Virus record (IMG/VR): IMGVR_UViG_3300009124_000018
Location: 1-53,862 of that record
Direction: 5' to 3' (one strand)
Source of the DNA: a virus
DNA length: 53,862 nt
In this document: piece by piece, positions 4,854-15,211 of the stretch
How the letters are laid out: each line of letters opens with the position of its first letter
Numbering within the stretch: the stretch's first letter is position 1
Translations under genes and position numbers: made by a program
Notes under the pieces: generated by a model
The model's input: the letters and a program-made list of their open reading frames with translations, nothing else
Databases searched by the model: none
What the model was told of the DNA's origin: nothing

Positions 4854-7800
4854 ATGTTTAACGATTATAAGGTATCCAGTTCCGTAGAGAGTCAGGTATC
4901 TACGTTTACTGCTACTCAATACCCAAAACTTATTGAGTTCCTCCAGGAATACTATTCGTACATGGAGACGAATGGTAGTCCGTTGAATATCCTTTATGGT
5001 ATTCAGGATCTATTGGATACTGACACATATGATGATGTAACACCATATGCAATTCTTGCATTACCTTTGACTGCTACTAGCACTACAGTTAGAGTATATC
5101 AGCACGCAGAGTTTCCATTAAATGATGGATTGATCAAGATTTCAGATGAAGTCATTCTCTACAAGAGAAGACAGCATATTGAGGAAAACGGAGTAAAGTA
5201 CACAGAATTCACTGATTGTGTTAGAGGATATTCTTTTAATGATCTTTCTATAGAAGGAGAGTTAACTCCTAATGTTTCTACCTCTCCTAGAGATCATTTC
5301 GCAGGTAAGAATGTCTGGAACCAATCGTTCCTGTATTTTGGATATTTCTTAGAAAAGATCAGAAGTCAGTATCTGACAGAGTTTCCAGCAAATATCCTAC
5401 AAGAGAATTTTGAAAACCTTAACGTCAATACTGTAAGTAAGCGTATTAAGGATTTCTACTTATCAAAGGGAACACCAAGCTCGATTTCTTTCTACTTTAA
5501 GTTCCTTTTCCAGAAAGAAGCATCGATTATTAACTTTAAAGATTATTTGATGGCACCTTCTAATGCCATCTATCAAAACAAGAGTATTGTAAGGTTAGAA
5601 ACTCTTGATAATTATCCTCTGGGTGAATTAGTCAATAAAGGTGCTATTTTACTGCAGGGTGACTTTGAGTTTCCAGTTCAAACTGTAGAAAACATCTTCT
5701 CATTTGCAAGTCAAGTATTTGAGGTTGAGATCTCAAATTCCAATAATATTGTACCCACTAAATTCACCAAAGTTACAGCAAGACCCATCACAGAAAATGG
5801 CATTGTCTATCTGTACGTTGATTCTACCTATGGATTTGATAGAGAAGGTGCTATAAGAATTAGAGATTCAGTATACACGTATTATAACAAAGGATTCAAC
5901 TATTTCATTTTTGATGAATCTGAAAACCCAACTCTTTCTACTGATGTTGTAGGTCAATATGCTTATGATATTGATACTCTTGCAACAGTAAAAGAAAGAG
6001 ATGGCACAGTCAGAAATGACTCGTATTTCCTGATTTATGCTGGAGTTAGTGATTTTACGGTTGATAACAATTCAACATTCTATCAAGAAGGAGACCTGGG
6101 ATTTGTATCTAATGTTGTAGATGAAAATTCTCCATTAGTTACTACCTGGACATTTAATGATTTACTTCCAGTAAGATTAAATCAAAACCTCATTGCAGGT
6201 ATTAATACTATCTACACAGATGAGGAAAGTGTCTATGTTTATACTACGGGTCTTCCCTGGTATGAGTTAAATTCAACAATACTTAATTCTAATGATCTGA
6301 CGGTGACGGATGCTCGTCTAGTCACTAAGTTCCCAAGACAGTTTGAAAAAACTTACGAAGATAATAAGATTTCTACAGAACCCAATGAGCGTGTTGGATT
6401 GCTGAGAGATGGTACTTATATTAAGAACTGGAAGAGCGACGAGAGGGTAATTAGAGGTCGTTTAGAATCTGTATCCATTGTCGATGGTGGTGATAATTAC
6501 AACGTAAATAATCCTCCAGTTTTAGAATTTGAAGCACCTCTTGTAAATTCTATCGGCACATTTACTCATACTGCTGGCACATCAATTGCATCTCAGGCAA
6601 ATACCAGTTATGAAGTGTCTGTAACTAATTTGTCTGAATCTGTAACTGGATTTAGAATTACTAGAGGGGCATCTGGAGAGATCTCTGATGTCTCTATCTT
6701 AGAACAATTTACGGGAAGTGGATATACCGTTGGAGACACATTTGCAATCCAAGGTAGTGATATTGGTGGGCAATCTCCTGCTGATAATATTACCATTACC
6801 GTAACTTCTACTTGGAGTGGAACTCAGGCAACTGGAGAGTTGATTATTAATGGTTCTGTGAAGGAACTGTATCTTATTGATGGTGGATCAACGTATTTGA
6901 ATGACAATACAGTTATCACTATAATCAAAGACCCTACAGATACTGTATTTACTGGAGATAGCTTTAGAGATGCTGTATTAAAACCTGTTGTAGTTGACGG
7001 TCAAATTACTAAGGTTAGAATTATTGATCCAGGAACAGGATATACAAAACAACCTACAGTATTGATCACACCACAACTACCTAATGCTATTGCTGCAAAA
7101 ATTGGATTATTTGTTGGTGGTCCAATCCATAACGTAAATATTACCAATAGAGGTAGCAACTATCGTAAAAATCCAGAGTATCAAATTAAAAAGGGTGAAG
7201 GTGCCTCTGGACTACTCAACATTGAAAACGGCATCATTACAACCGCTTCTGTGATCACTGGAGGGGCAGATTATAACAGTCGTCCTATTGTCAATATTAT
7301 TGACGATTCTGATAATCCTGGTGTTGGTGGGCAAATCATTCCAACTTGGGATTCTGTCAGTAAGCAAATTCAAGATCTTATTGTTGTCAACGGTGGTTTA
7401 AATTACGATGACACTTCAGTAAGTATTTTAATCGAAGAATCTGGTTCTGGAGCAATCTTGCTTCCAGAGGCAACTTATTGGACAAAAGTTAATAATACTA
7501 ATCCTTTACTTTCCCAGTATTTTGATATTAATACTGGTGGTTTTTATGGTACTATTAAAACCATTACTGATTCTGGATCTACAATCAATTATTCTGTTTT
7601 AGGAGCACCAAAACAGTTACAGATTTTAAACAGAGAAAATAGAACAAGATCAACAGTCAATTTTACAAATTCAGCACAGCACTCGCCAATTATCGGTTGG
7701 GCATTGGATGGTGCTCCAATTTATGGTCCTTATGGATACTCAAATCCACTGCAAGTTAGTGCTATCAAAAAGATGGCATCTGGATGGAAGAAATTAACTA

Positions 7801-10800
7801 CATCTGCACTTCCTGCCGAAAGAACAGCGTCTTTTGCTAATGGTGGTCTGATTAACAATTATGGTATTGGTGAATTTGCCGAAGATTATGTCTGGACCTC
7901 TACTGGTGCTGATTTAGACGATAATAATGGAAGATATTGTGTTACTCCAGAATTCCCCAATGGAGTTTATGCTTACTTTATGACTGTAAGTTTGACAGAT
8001 AAAACTCAAGGATTCCCATATTTCATTGGACCATATTATGCGGGTAAAATTGACACAGGATTCAATGTTACTAAGTTTGTTGATGTTGAGTCACTCTCTA
8101 ATGTAAGAAGGTACAATAATGCAGATTCTACTTCTGCAACTAAACCAATCGATACTGGGTTCTTTAAAATTTCAAGAACACCGTCTTCAGTTGATGCTGG
8201 ATTAGATGCAATTAAGATCGTAACACCAGGAACTCAATATCAAGTTGGAGATGTTGTTAAGTTTGATAATACTGGGACTGGAGGAGATGGCGCTGCAGCA
8301 TTTGTTAGTGTTTTGCGAGGTGCTAATGTTTCATCCGTAACAAAAGCAACATATGACTATTTGGAATATGTTGAGGATCGTGGAACGTTCTCTGTAGGCG
8401 ATATTATTAAAACTGCAAGAGGGTTTAGTGCAGAGATTCACTCTATTGACCCAAATAATAGAAGATTTTATCTTACCAGTGTCGTTGGTTCTATTCCAGT
8501 AGAGGGAGAGCAGTTTTATAACGAATCTCTCACTACAAATGCTGCATTAGTTACAGAAACTGCAGGTGAAGATATTTCAACACCGATGATTGCCCAACAA
8601 CCAGTAACTTCACTATTGAATGAATCTGGTGGTATTAGTTCTACAACTTCTTATTTTGGAATTGATACTTTTAATGGTGGTTCAGGAAATATTTCAGATT
8701 ACACTCCAGGTGCAAATGGTAACAAATATATCAAGATTGATAATGAAATCATGAGGGTTGTTAGCACTGTAGGTGCTAATAAGTTAATTGTCGATAGAGG
8801 ATTTAATAGTAGTGCTGTTCCTCATGATGAGGATGCCCAAATTACTAGATTAGATGAACTTGCAGTATTTGATAGTTCATTATTCTCTGTTGGTGACGTT
8901 ATTCAGGTCGATAGCGAGAAGATGAGAATTGTTGATATTTTAGTACAGAAATCAACAACTGATGATGTAGTAGCAACCAAAATTGTAGACAGCAGCGGAA
9001 CCAACGGCAGCACTCAATATTATCTTTATTATAATACCGAAATTCAAACTAATACTACGGTATCTGATGTATTCACTATTACTGATGGTGCCATTACCGA
9101 TATTATAGTTGATGAAACCGCAGGTAGTGAGTTATTCTTCAATAATCCAACAGTAAGTGTTTCTACCAATAATACTCTTCTAAATGGAGAAGTTCAAGAT
9201 ATTGTTAGTGGAACAAATATTGTAGCTACAACTTATAATCACATTTTAATCGTTGAAAGAGGATTATTCGCAACTGTTCTTGCAGATCACACTCCAAGAA
9301 CAGAAGTTCAAGGATTAATTTTCAGCAACGCACTAACCTCCAAATATGAAGAAGATAGGATTGTAAGTAAGTTTAATGCTGGAACAAATGGATTAGTTTT
9401 AGATGATTCTGTTACAGTATACGCCAGTTCTAAAATCTCTAAGATTTTTGACGTTAATATGAAGAGTGGAGTTTCTAATGGAACTGCAATTGCAAGATTA
9501 TTTGATTTAGATGCTACTAATCCAAATACTTTGTTCTCTACTTCATATCCAAATGGTTTAGTATTCTATGAGGGATCTACATATAGATTTGACATTGATT
9601 ATACCGCTGCAGGAACTCAACCAGTAGCAATCTCATTCTACAGTGGAGAATCTGACGCATCTCAAAGAAAAGAGTACTTTGATATTAATATTAAAAGAAC
9701 TTTTGGATCTTCTGGAGTAACATTAAACAAATTAACTAGTTTTAGTATCTTGCCTGATGATTCAGATTTGACTAAGGTCATCATGGAAGTTAGAAACTTG
9801 ACTAATAATGCGGTTGTAGAAATCCCAATTACTATCAAACCAGAACCAATTAATGGAACTTATGATGTAATTAACTCATCTTCAAGTTTCTTTGAAGTTT
9901 ATAGTGAAACTGACCCAGATCCAGATAGCGAATTATTTGGAAACTACAATTTAAACACTATAAGATATACTACTACTTCAAAAAATGCAAGTGGTCCAAT
10001 TGCTGTAGTTACATTAACTTCTAATGGATTTAACTATAATACACTTCCAAATATCAATAGTATTGTAACTGATAATGGAACTGGTGCGATTTTGGAGGCA
10101 CTATCATATAGTGTTGGTTCTATTGAAGCAGTAGAATCTGTAAACTCTGGGTATGGTTATAATCCAGACCCAACTCAAAGACCAACATTAAATTTCCCAA
10201 CCATTACCAGATTAAAGAATAACTTTAAGGTAACTGATACTGTAATTACTAATGGTGGAGCAGGTTATCTGTTTACTCCTAGAATTACAGTTTCTGGTGG
10301 AGGTCTTAGTGCTGGAAGTACAGATCATGCAAGATTCTCTGCAACAATTGCTAATGAACTTATCTCAGAAGTTTCTATTGATTATCCTGGATACAAATAT
10401 TCTTCAGCACCAACAATAAGCATTGAAAAATACTATTATATTAGTGCTATTTCTGGAACTGATATCCTGTTTAATATCAACTTTAAACAATACTTTATTG
10501 AAGGTGATGCATTTAAGGTAAGAGCATATTATTTCAATACTCAAGATGATGAGTCAAACGGAATCTATTCATATATTGAAAGTACTACCTTCTATGCATA
10601 TCTTGGAAATGTTTCACTTAAGGGAAGAGCGTCTGGAGGTTTAGTCGATCTTCAAATCCTTGACGATCAGTATTGGTTGAGATCTGATGGAACTCCTGGT
10701 GCAATTTCTGATATTGCTGCAAAGAATGGTATCTATTATGAATCTATTGTACTTGCAAGGACTGCTTCAGTGACTGCAATTATTAAAAAATCTCCATTTG

Positions 10801-13800
10801 CTCCAGCGGAAAAAGTTATAATTCAAAGAAATGATGTCAGTAATAATTTAGTTCCAGTTGGATTTGGATACGTAGCAGCAATTAAAGGATGGCAACCAAA
10901 TAACTCGGTTCTTCGCATTGAAAATCCAAATGTAAGTGTTGAATTAAATGATATTGTATATGGTGTCAATACAAAGTCCGTTGGTACTGTTGATGAATTG
11001 TTTATCGTTAAAACTAGTGCCGAACTTGGTGCTGTGGTTCAAACTCCAAAGCAATTCTTAACCACAGATTCATTCTTAGGTGCAAACGCATTAAAAATTC
11101 AAGATAGTAAGAAATATCAAAAATTTGCATATGAAGTTACCGTTGGGGTTCCATCTGATCAATGGAGAACCAACTATGAGAATTCCTTGCATCCAGCTGG
11201 ACATAAACTATTCTCTAAAACTGAAGTACTTGGATCTAATCTGGGACAAATCACAAAATTAAACAGTTCCATTGCTTCTGTTGGCACTACTGCAGCAGAA
11301 GAAGTAAGCACTAGAAAGAAATATAATTATCTCGTAACTAAAAATAATGGATTTGATAGAGTAAATGTTGCAAATAAACTTCTCACTGACGTATTGAATA
11401 TCAAGACATCTATTGTTGGTGTATTTGAAGATATCTCTGATCAATTTGATGGTGTTCAAACACTATTTGAGTTAAAAGTTGTTGACCCAATTACTCCTGT
11501 AGAAAATGGTCAGACGAACTATATTAGTGGTTATGAACCAGATCAAATGGTTGTAATGTTGGACAATATCATTCAAACTTACGGTACTTCATGGGAATTG
11601 ATTGATGCTGATAAAGTTATCAAATTCGACTCTCAGAGAAATGCTGGAGAAGTAATGCCAGATGGCATTAAGATGTCTTACAGACAGTTTAACGACAATA
11701 GTGTAATCTATTCTTTCAATACTACAGTAACTGGTGCTACAGACACATTTACACTGATTGATAACGATAGTAATTTATTCCCCACTGGAATTTTTGCTAG
11801 TATTGATGAGAATAATTGGATTGTTTTTGTTGATGGTATTCTTCAAGAGAATGCATCATTTACATTACAATTGGATGGAGGAACTACTCCACAAATTACG
11901 TTTGCAACAACATTACCAGTAGATAGTCAAATATCAGTTAGATACTCACAAAATTTTACAAAGAACGAATTTACAAGTGGAAGTGTAACTACAGGAACTC
12001 CCGTAGTTCTTGCAAATAAACCAACTGTTGCATCTAAGCATGATTATTTTGTTTTTGTAGAAGGTGTCTTATTAGAAACTGATGATTATGAGTTAAATTC
12101 AAGTTTTGATATTATCTTTAATTATGACTTTACATATGACTCACTTCAAGTGGTTGTTGATTCTCAAGGTGTGTCATTAAATGAGTTGTCTCATTTATTA
12201 TCAACCACTAAGTACGATTATAAGATTGAAGACGGTCAATTGGAAATTCCAACTGGATATACCATTAAACCTGAACAATATCTTGTTGATATCTCTGGTG
12301 TTGTTCAAACTCCATATGTTGTTTATAATACCAGCACTAGTGGTATTAGAAAAATTAGATTCTTTGAAGCTCCTGAAAGATATATCTTCTCTAATGTTTT
12401 AGGGGATAGATCTGAAATTGGAAGACAATTTATCGGTCTTCTTTATACTAGAAATGATCCAACAGGAATTTCTACAACACCAAACTATCAATTTGAAGAT
12501 GTCAGTCAAAATCTACTTCACGTTGCTTCAAATCCAGAGAATTTTGTAGTTGGTGATTATATTACTACCTCAACATCCTCTGCTGTTATTGCAGATAAGG
12601 TCACGACAACATCTAGATTATTAGTTTCCAACGGAATTACTAACACTGCAGTTGCTGCAGGTAGCACTTTTGATATCACAGTTACTAGTGCAACAAGAGC
12701 ATTTGTTGGTGATTTAGTTAAATTTAATGCTGCATTTGGCATGACAAGTAATGCAAGTGATGAATTACAGATTAGTGCAGTCAATTATACTACAAATGTA
12801 ATTACAATTGAAAATATCAGCACTTCAACTCTAACAATTAATATTAACATTAATGCTTCTATTGACTTTATTCATTATGAGTTACTTCTTAATCAAATTG
12901 AAACAACTGCTTCAGATAGAGATGATGCTTTCCAAAATGGCGATCTGCCATTGAGTGGTATTATTTCATCCCCAAAAACTGGAGCAGTCACTACATTAGA
13001 TGAACCATATGGTGTATTGGAAACTGATACTGAAATTACTGTAACTGATGGATCAATATTTGCTCAAAATGATTATGCTGTAATTGATGATGTTGAAGTT
13101 GTTAAAATTACAAATATTGCTACAAATGTTTTGACTGTCGAGCGTGGTGCTTTAACTACACTTATCAAAACTCATGGAGACAATAGATCTATTGAAAAGA
13201 TAACTCCTTATGATTTAGAAGTTGTATCATTTAGACGTGGATTTGATGGGCAAAAAACAACCTTTGAATTGAAAGAGAATAAAACAAACATTAATATTGG
13301 ATCTGATAAAGATATTTTTGTTATTATCAATGGTATTCTTCAGAAAAAAGGTGCTGATGAATCTTATTTGATTAATTTAGTCGATCCAGATGGAACTCCA
13401 GATAGTGGTGATGAATATTCAGTCCTTGAATTCGGTGAAGCACCTCCAGAAAATGCTCCATTCAATGCTTTCTATCTTGGAGAACTTCAAAAAATCAAGG
13501 ATATGTCCCCATTGTTTAATGGATCTGATAGGGCATTTAATTTGATTAATCCTACAAATGATGAGGTATTCAGTTTGATTGCTAAATCACGTTCTGGAGC
13601 AAATATTTCTGCTAACTTAATCATATTCATTGACGGATCTTTACAGATTCCTTCCACACAAGAGGCAGGAAGAGTTGCTGCATATCCACAAAGTTTAGTA
13701 TCTTACAAGTTATTTGGTAGTGTTGTTGAATTTACATCTCCACCAAAAGAAGGATCTGATTTTGAAGGTTACATTTATGTTGGTTCTGATGAAGATTATG

Positions 13801-15179
13801 AAGTAATTGACGTAGATCCTTCTGTAGAAAGAGGTGATGTAATTGAACAAGATAATGAGAGAGCACCTAGAAACGTAAACTTAGTATTAAGTTCAGATCT
13901 ATTATCAGTTGGATCTTCATTTGGAAAAGTCAATCCTAATGCTAATGTAGGTTTTGTACTTAATGATGGAGATACTGGTTGGAATTTAACCAACTTATAT
14001 CAATCCCAAGACATTAGAGAATCTTTACGTGTAAGAAGAACGTTAAAATCTCCTATTTTAAGTGTTAATGGAAATTCTTTCCCATTAACTGGTAAAACAA
14101 GATATACTCTGCCAGTTTCAAGTATTGTTCTTCAAAATATTTCAGATTCTCTCCCAACTGAAACTGATGCAAATTCATTCTCTATTATTAATCTTGCTGC
14201 TAATTCTTCTTTCCCAGCAAGGCATTTGAACACTACCTACTCAAACTTTGCAGCAAGAAGTAGTTTACAAACAACTACATATAGTTTTGACTCATCGACT
14301 AATATTAGTGGAACTTCAGTTTATCTTGCTGATGATACTGATTCATTTGAATCACATTCATTGACTAGTGGATCTACTGTAGTTTATGATAATAATGGAA
14401 ATAGTGATCTTACTGGTTTAACAAATGGTGAAACTTATTATGTTTCTAAAAATAATCAATGGTCAGTTATTTTATATCCAACTTTAGCTGATTATATTGC
14501 GTCTACCAATGCCATTTCAGTCACTGCGATTGGAGGTTCGGAGACACATAACTTGATCGGTGCTGACGTAGATTTAATATCTAATGCTCTAGTTGGATAT
14601 GATCTACCATTCAATCAGATTATTCAATTAGATGCAAGTGCTGCTAATGAAACATTCCAAACACTCAATGAGGTTGAATTTGAAAAAGTTGGTAGTTTGA
14701 TTATTGTTGATCCAGGCACCAATTTCCCCAATGGAACAACTAATAACGTTCAAGTGCAAGCAAAAGACCAAAATGGTAATGTAACTAATAATAGTGCTAC
14801 AGCAAATGTAACTGTAACTTTTGGTGTTGTATCTGACGTTGAAGTTGTAAATCAGGGTAGTGGATATCTAGATGCTCAAGAAGTATTCCTAAATGGATTT
14901 ACAGGAGTCAAACTACAGGTTTCTGTGATAAATCCAACGATTACTTATGATACTGATAAAACTGCTACTGTAATCAATTACACTGCAGGAGAAACTGTTG
15001 ATGGTAGTGCGTCAACTGTAAGGTATCTTTATGTTCAACTTAATGATTCAGCAAATCCAATTACAACAAGTACCCCAATCACTACTAGCAGAGGTATTAC
15101 ACATAATGTTACCGATGATGATTTAATTAATGCATACCAACAAATTAATGTTGGTGATGAATTTGAATATAATTTCTAG
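4854..15179 (+). CDS. gp7: Giant gp7-like baseplate wedge protein with YHYH domain and repeats
   Basis: A 3,441-residue uninterrupted frame, over three times T4 gp7 (about 1,030). The first 300 residues contain YPKLIEFLQEYYSYME and KDFYLSKGTPSSISFYFKF (about residues 198-216), which resemble the C-terminal part of T4 gp7 (FYSTKG...FLFK...). A YHYH-type domain lies near residues 940-1066 (HSPIIGWALDGAPIYGPYGY, then EFPNGVYAYF). Around it are at least a dozen GG-x-GY-type repeats, several IDxE...VxRG...H repeats, and about six VDGILQ-type repeats between residues 2220 and 2980. The gene lies in the T4 gene 7 position between gp6 and gp8. I infer that the wedge core has been extended by surface domains. 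No catalytic site is visible. Confidence 0.85.
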   Translation: MFNDYKVSSSVESQVSTFTATQYPKLIEFLQEYYSYMETNGSPLNILYGIQDLLDTDTYDDVTPYAILALPLTATSTTVRVYQHAEFPLNDGLIKISDEVILYKRRQHIEENGVKYTEFTDCVRGYSFNDLSIEGELTPNVSTSPRDHFAGKNVWNQSFLYFGYFLEKIRSQYLTEFPANILQENFENLNVNTVSKRIKDFYLSKGTPSSISFYFKFLFQKEASIINFKDYLMAPSNAIYQNKSIVRLETLDNYPLGELVNKGAILLQGDFEFPVQTVENIFSFASQVFEVEISNSNNIVPTKFTKVTARPITENGIVYLYVDSTYGFDREGAIRIRDSVYTYYNKGFNYFIFDESENPTLSTDVVGQYAYDIDTLATVKERDGTVRNDSYFLIYAGVSDFTVDNNSTFYQEGDLGFVSNVVDENSPLVTTWTFNDLLPVRLNQNLIAGINTIYTDEESVYVYTTGLPWYELNSTILNSNDLTVTDARLVTKFPRQFEKTYEDNKISTEPNERVGLLRDGTYIKNWKSDERVIRGRLESVSIVDGGDNYNVNNPPVLEFEAPLVNSIGTFTHTAGTSIASQANTSYEVSVTNLSESVTGFRITRGASGEISDVSILEQFTGSGYTVGDTFAIQGSDIGGQSPADNITITVTSTWSGTQATGELIINGSVKELYLIDGGSTYLNDNTVITIIKDPTDTVFTGDSFRDAVLKPVVVDGQITKVRIIDPGTGYTKQPTVLITPQLPNAIAAKIGLFVGGPIHNVNITNRGSNYRKNPEYQIKKGEGASGLLNIENGIITTASVITGGADYNSRPIVNIIDDSDNPGVGGQIIPTWDSVSKQIQDLIVVNGGLNYDDTSVSILIEESGSGAILLPEATYWTKVNNTNPLLSQYFDINTGGFYGTIKTITDSGSTINYSVLGAPKQLQILNRENRTRSTVNFTNSAQHSPIIGWALDGAPIYGPYGYSNPLQVSAIKKMASGWKKLTTSALPAERTASFANGGLINNYGIGEFAEDYVWTSTGADLDDNNGRYCVTPEFPNGVYAYFMTVSLTDKTQGFPYFIGPYYAGKIDTGFNVTKFVDVESLSNVRRYNNADSTSATKPIDTGFFKISRTPSSVDAGLDAIKIVTPGTQYQVGDVVKFDNTGTGGDGAAAFVSVLRGANVSSVTKATYDYLEYVEDRGTFSVGDIIKTARGFSAEIHSIDPNNRRFYLTSVVGSIPVEGEQFYNESLTTNAALVTETAGEDISTPMIAQQPVTSLLNESGGISSTTSYFGIDTFNGGSGNISDYTPGANGNKYIKIDNEIMRVVSTVGANKLIVDRGFNSSAVPHDEDAQITRLDELAVFDSSLFSVGDVIQVDSEKMRIVDILVQKSTTDDVVATKIVDSSGTNGSTQYYLYYNTEIQTNTTVSDVFTITDGAITDIIVDETAGSELFFNNPTVSVSTNNTLLNGEVQDIVSGTNIVATTYNHILIVERGLFATVLADHTPRTEVQGLIFSNALTSKYEEDRIVSKFNAGTNGLVLDDSVTVYASSKISKIFDVNMKSGVSNGTAIARLFDLDATNPNTLFSTSYPNGLVFYEGSTYRFDIDYTAAGTQPVAISFYSGESDASQRKEYFDINIKRTFGSSGVTLNKLTSFSILPDDSDLTKVIMEVRNLTNNAVVEIPITIKPEPINGTYDVINSSSSFFEVYSETDPDPDSELFGNYNLNTIRYTTTSKNASGPIAVVTLTSNGFNYNTLPNINSIVTDNGTGAILEALSYSVGSIEAVESVNSGYGYNPDPTQRPTLNFPTITRLKNNFKVTDTVITNGGAGYLFTPRITVSGGGLSAGSTDHARFSATIANELISEVSIDYPGYKYSSAPTISIEKYYYISAISGTDILFNINFKQYFIEGDAFKVRAYYFNTQDDESNGIYSYIESTTFYAYLGNVSLKGRASGGLVDLQILDDQYWLRSDGTPGAISDIAAKNGIYYESIVLARTASVTAIIKKSPFAPAEKVIIQRNDVSNNLVPVGFGYVAAIKGWQPNNSVLRIENPNVSVELNDIVYGVNTKSVGTVDELFIVKTSAELGAVVQTPKQFLTTDSFLGANALKIQDSKKYQKFAYEVTVGVPSDQWRTNYENSLHPAGHKLFSKTEVLGSNLGQITKLNSSIASVGTTAAEEVSTRKKYNYLVTKNNGFDRVNVANKLLTDVLNIKTSIVGVFEDISDQFDGVQTLFELKVVDPITPVENGQTNYISGYEPDQMVVMLDNIIQTYGTSWELIDADKVIKFDSQRNAGEVMPDGIKMSYRQFNDNSVIYSFNTTVTGATDTFTLIDNDSNLFPTGIFASIDENNWIVFVDGILQENASFTLQLDGGTTPQITFATTLPVDSQISVRYSQNFTKNEFTSGSVTTGTPVVLANKPTVASKHDYFVFVEGVLLETDDYELNSSFDIIFNYDFTYDSLQVVVDSQGVSLNELSHLLSTTKYDYKIEDGQLEIPTGYTIKPEQYLVDISGVVQTPYVVYNTSTSGIRKIRFFEAPERYIFSNVLGDRSEIGRQFIGLLYTRNDPTGISTTPNYQFEDVSQNLLHVASNPENFVVGDYITTSTSSAVIADKVTTTSRLLVSNGITNTAVAAGSTFDITVTSATRAFVGDLVKFNAAFGMTSNASDELQISAVNYTTNVITIENISTSTLTINININASIDFIHYELLLNQIETTASDRDDAFQNGDLPLSGIISSPKTGAVTTLDEPYGVLETDTEITVTDGSIFAQNDYAVIDDVEVVKITNIATNVLTVERGALTTLIKTHGDNRSIEKITPYDLEVVSFRRGFDGQKTTFELKENKTNINIGSDKDIFVIINGILQKKGADESYLINLVDPDGTPDSGDEYSVLEFGEAPPENAPFNAFYLGELQKIKDMSPLFNGSDRAFNLINPTNDEVFSLIAKSRSGANISANLIIFIDGSLQIPSTQEAGRVAAYPQSLVSYKLFGSVVEFTSPPKEGSDFEGYIYVGSDEDYEVIDVDPSVERGDVIEQDNERAPRNVNLVLSSDLLSVGSSFGKVNPNANVGFVLNDGDTGWNLTNLYQSQDIRESLRVRRTLKSPILSVNGNSFPLTGKTRYTLPVSSIVLQNISDSLPTETDANSFSIINLAANSSFPARHLNTTYSNFAARSSLQTTTYSFDSSTNISGTSVYLADDTDSFESHSLTSGSTVVYDNNGNSDLTGLTNGETYYVSKNNQWSVILYPTLADYIASTNAISVTAIGGSETHNLIGADVDLISNALVGYDLPFNQIIQLDASAANETFQTLNEVEFEKVGSLIIVDPGTNFPNGTTNNVQVQAKDQNGNVTNNSATANVTVTFGVVSDVEVVNQGSGYLDAQEVFLNGFTGVKLQVSVINPTITYDTDKTATVINYTAGETVDGSASTVRYLYVQLNDSANPITTSTPITTSRGITHNVTDDDLINAYQQINVGDEFEYNF

Positions 15180-15182
15180 TCC

Positions 15183-15190
15183 TATAAATA
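15183..15190 (+). promoter_or_regulatory. Late promoter TATAAATA before gp8
   Basis: Exact T4 late-promoter consensus in the 32-base gap between the gp7-like and gp8 genes, 21 bases before the gp8 ATG. Placed correctly for a gp55-dependent start just upstream of gp8. Confidence 0.7.
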
Positions 15191-15211
15191 AAAAGAAAAC
15201 GTTTCTAAGAA

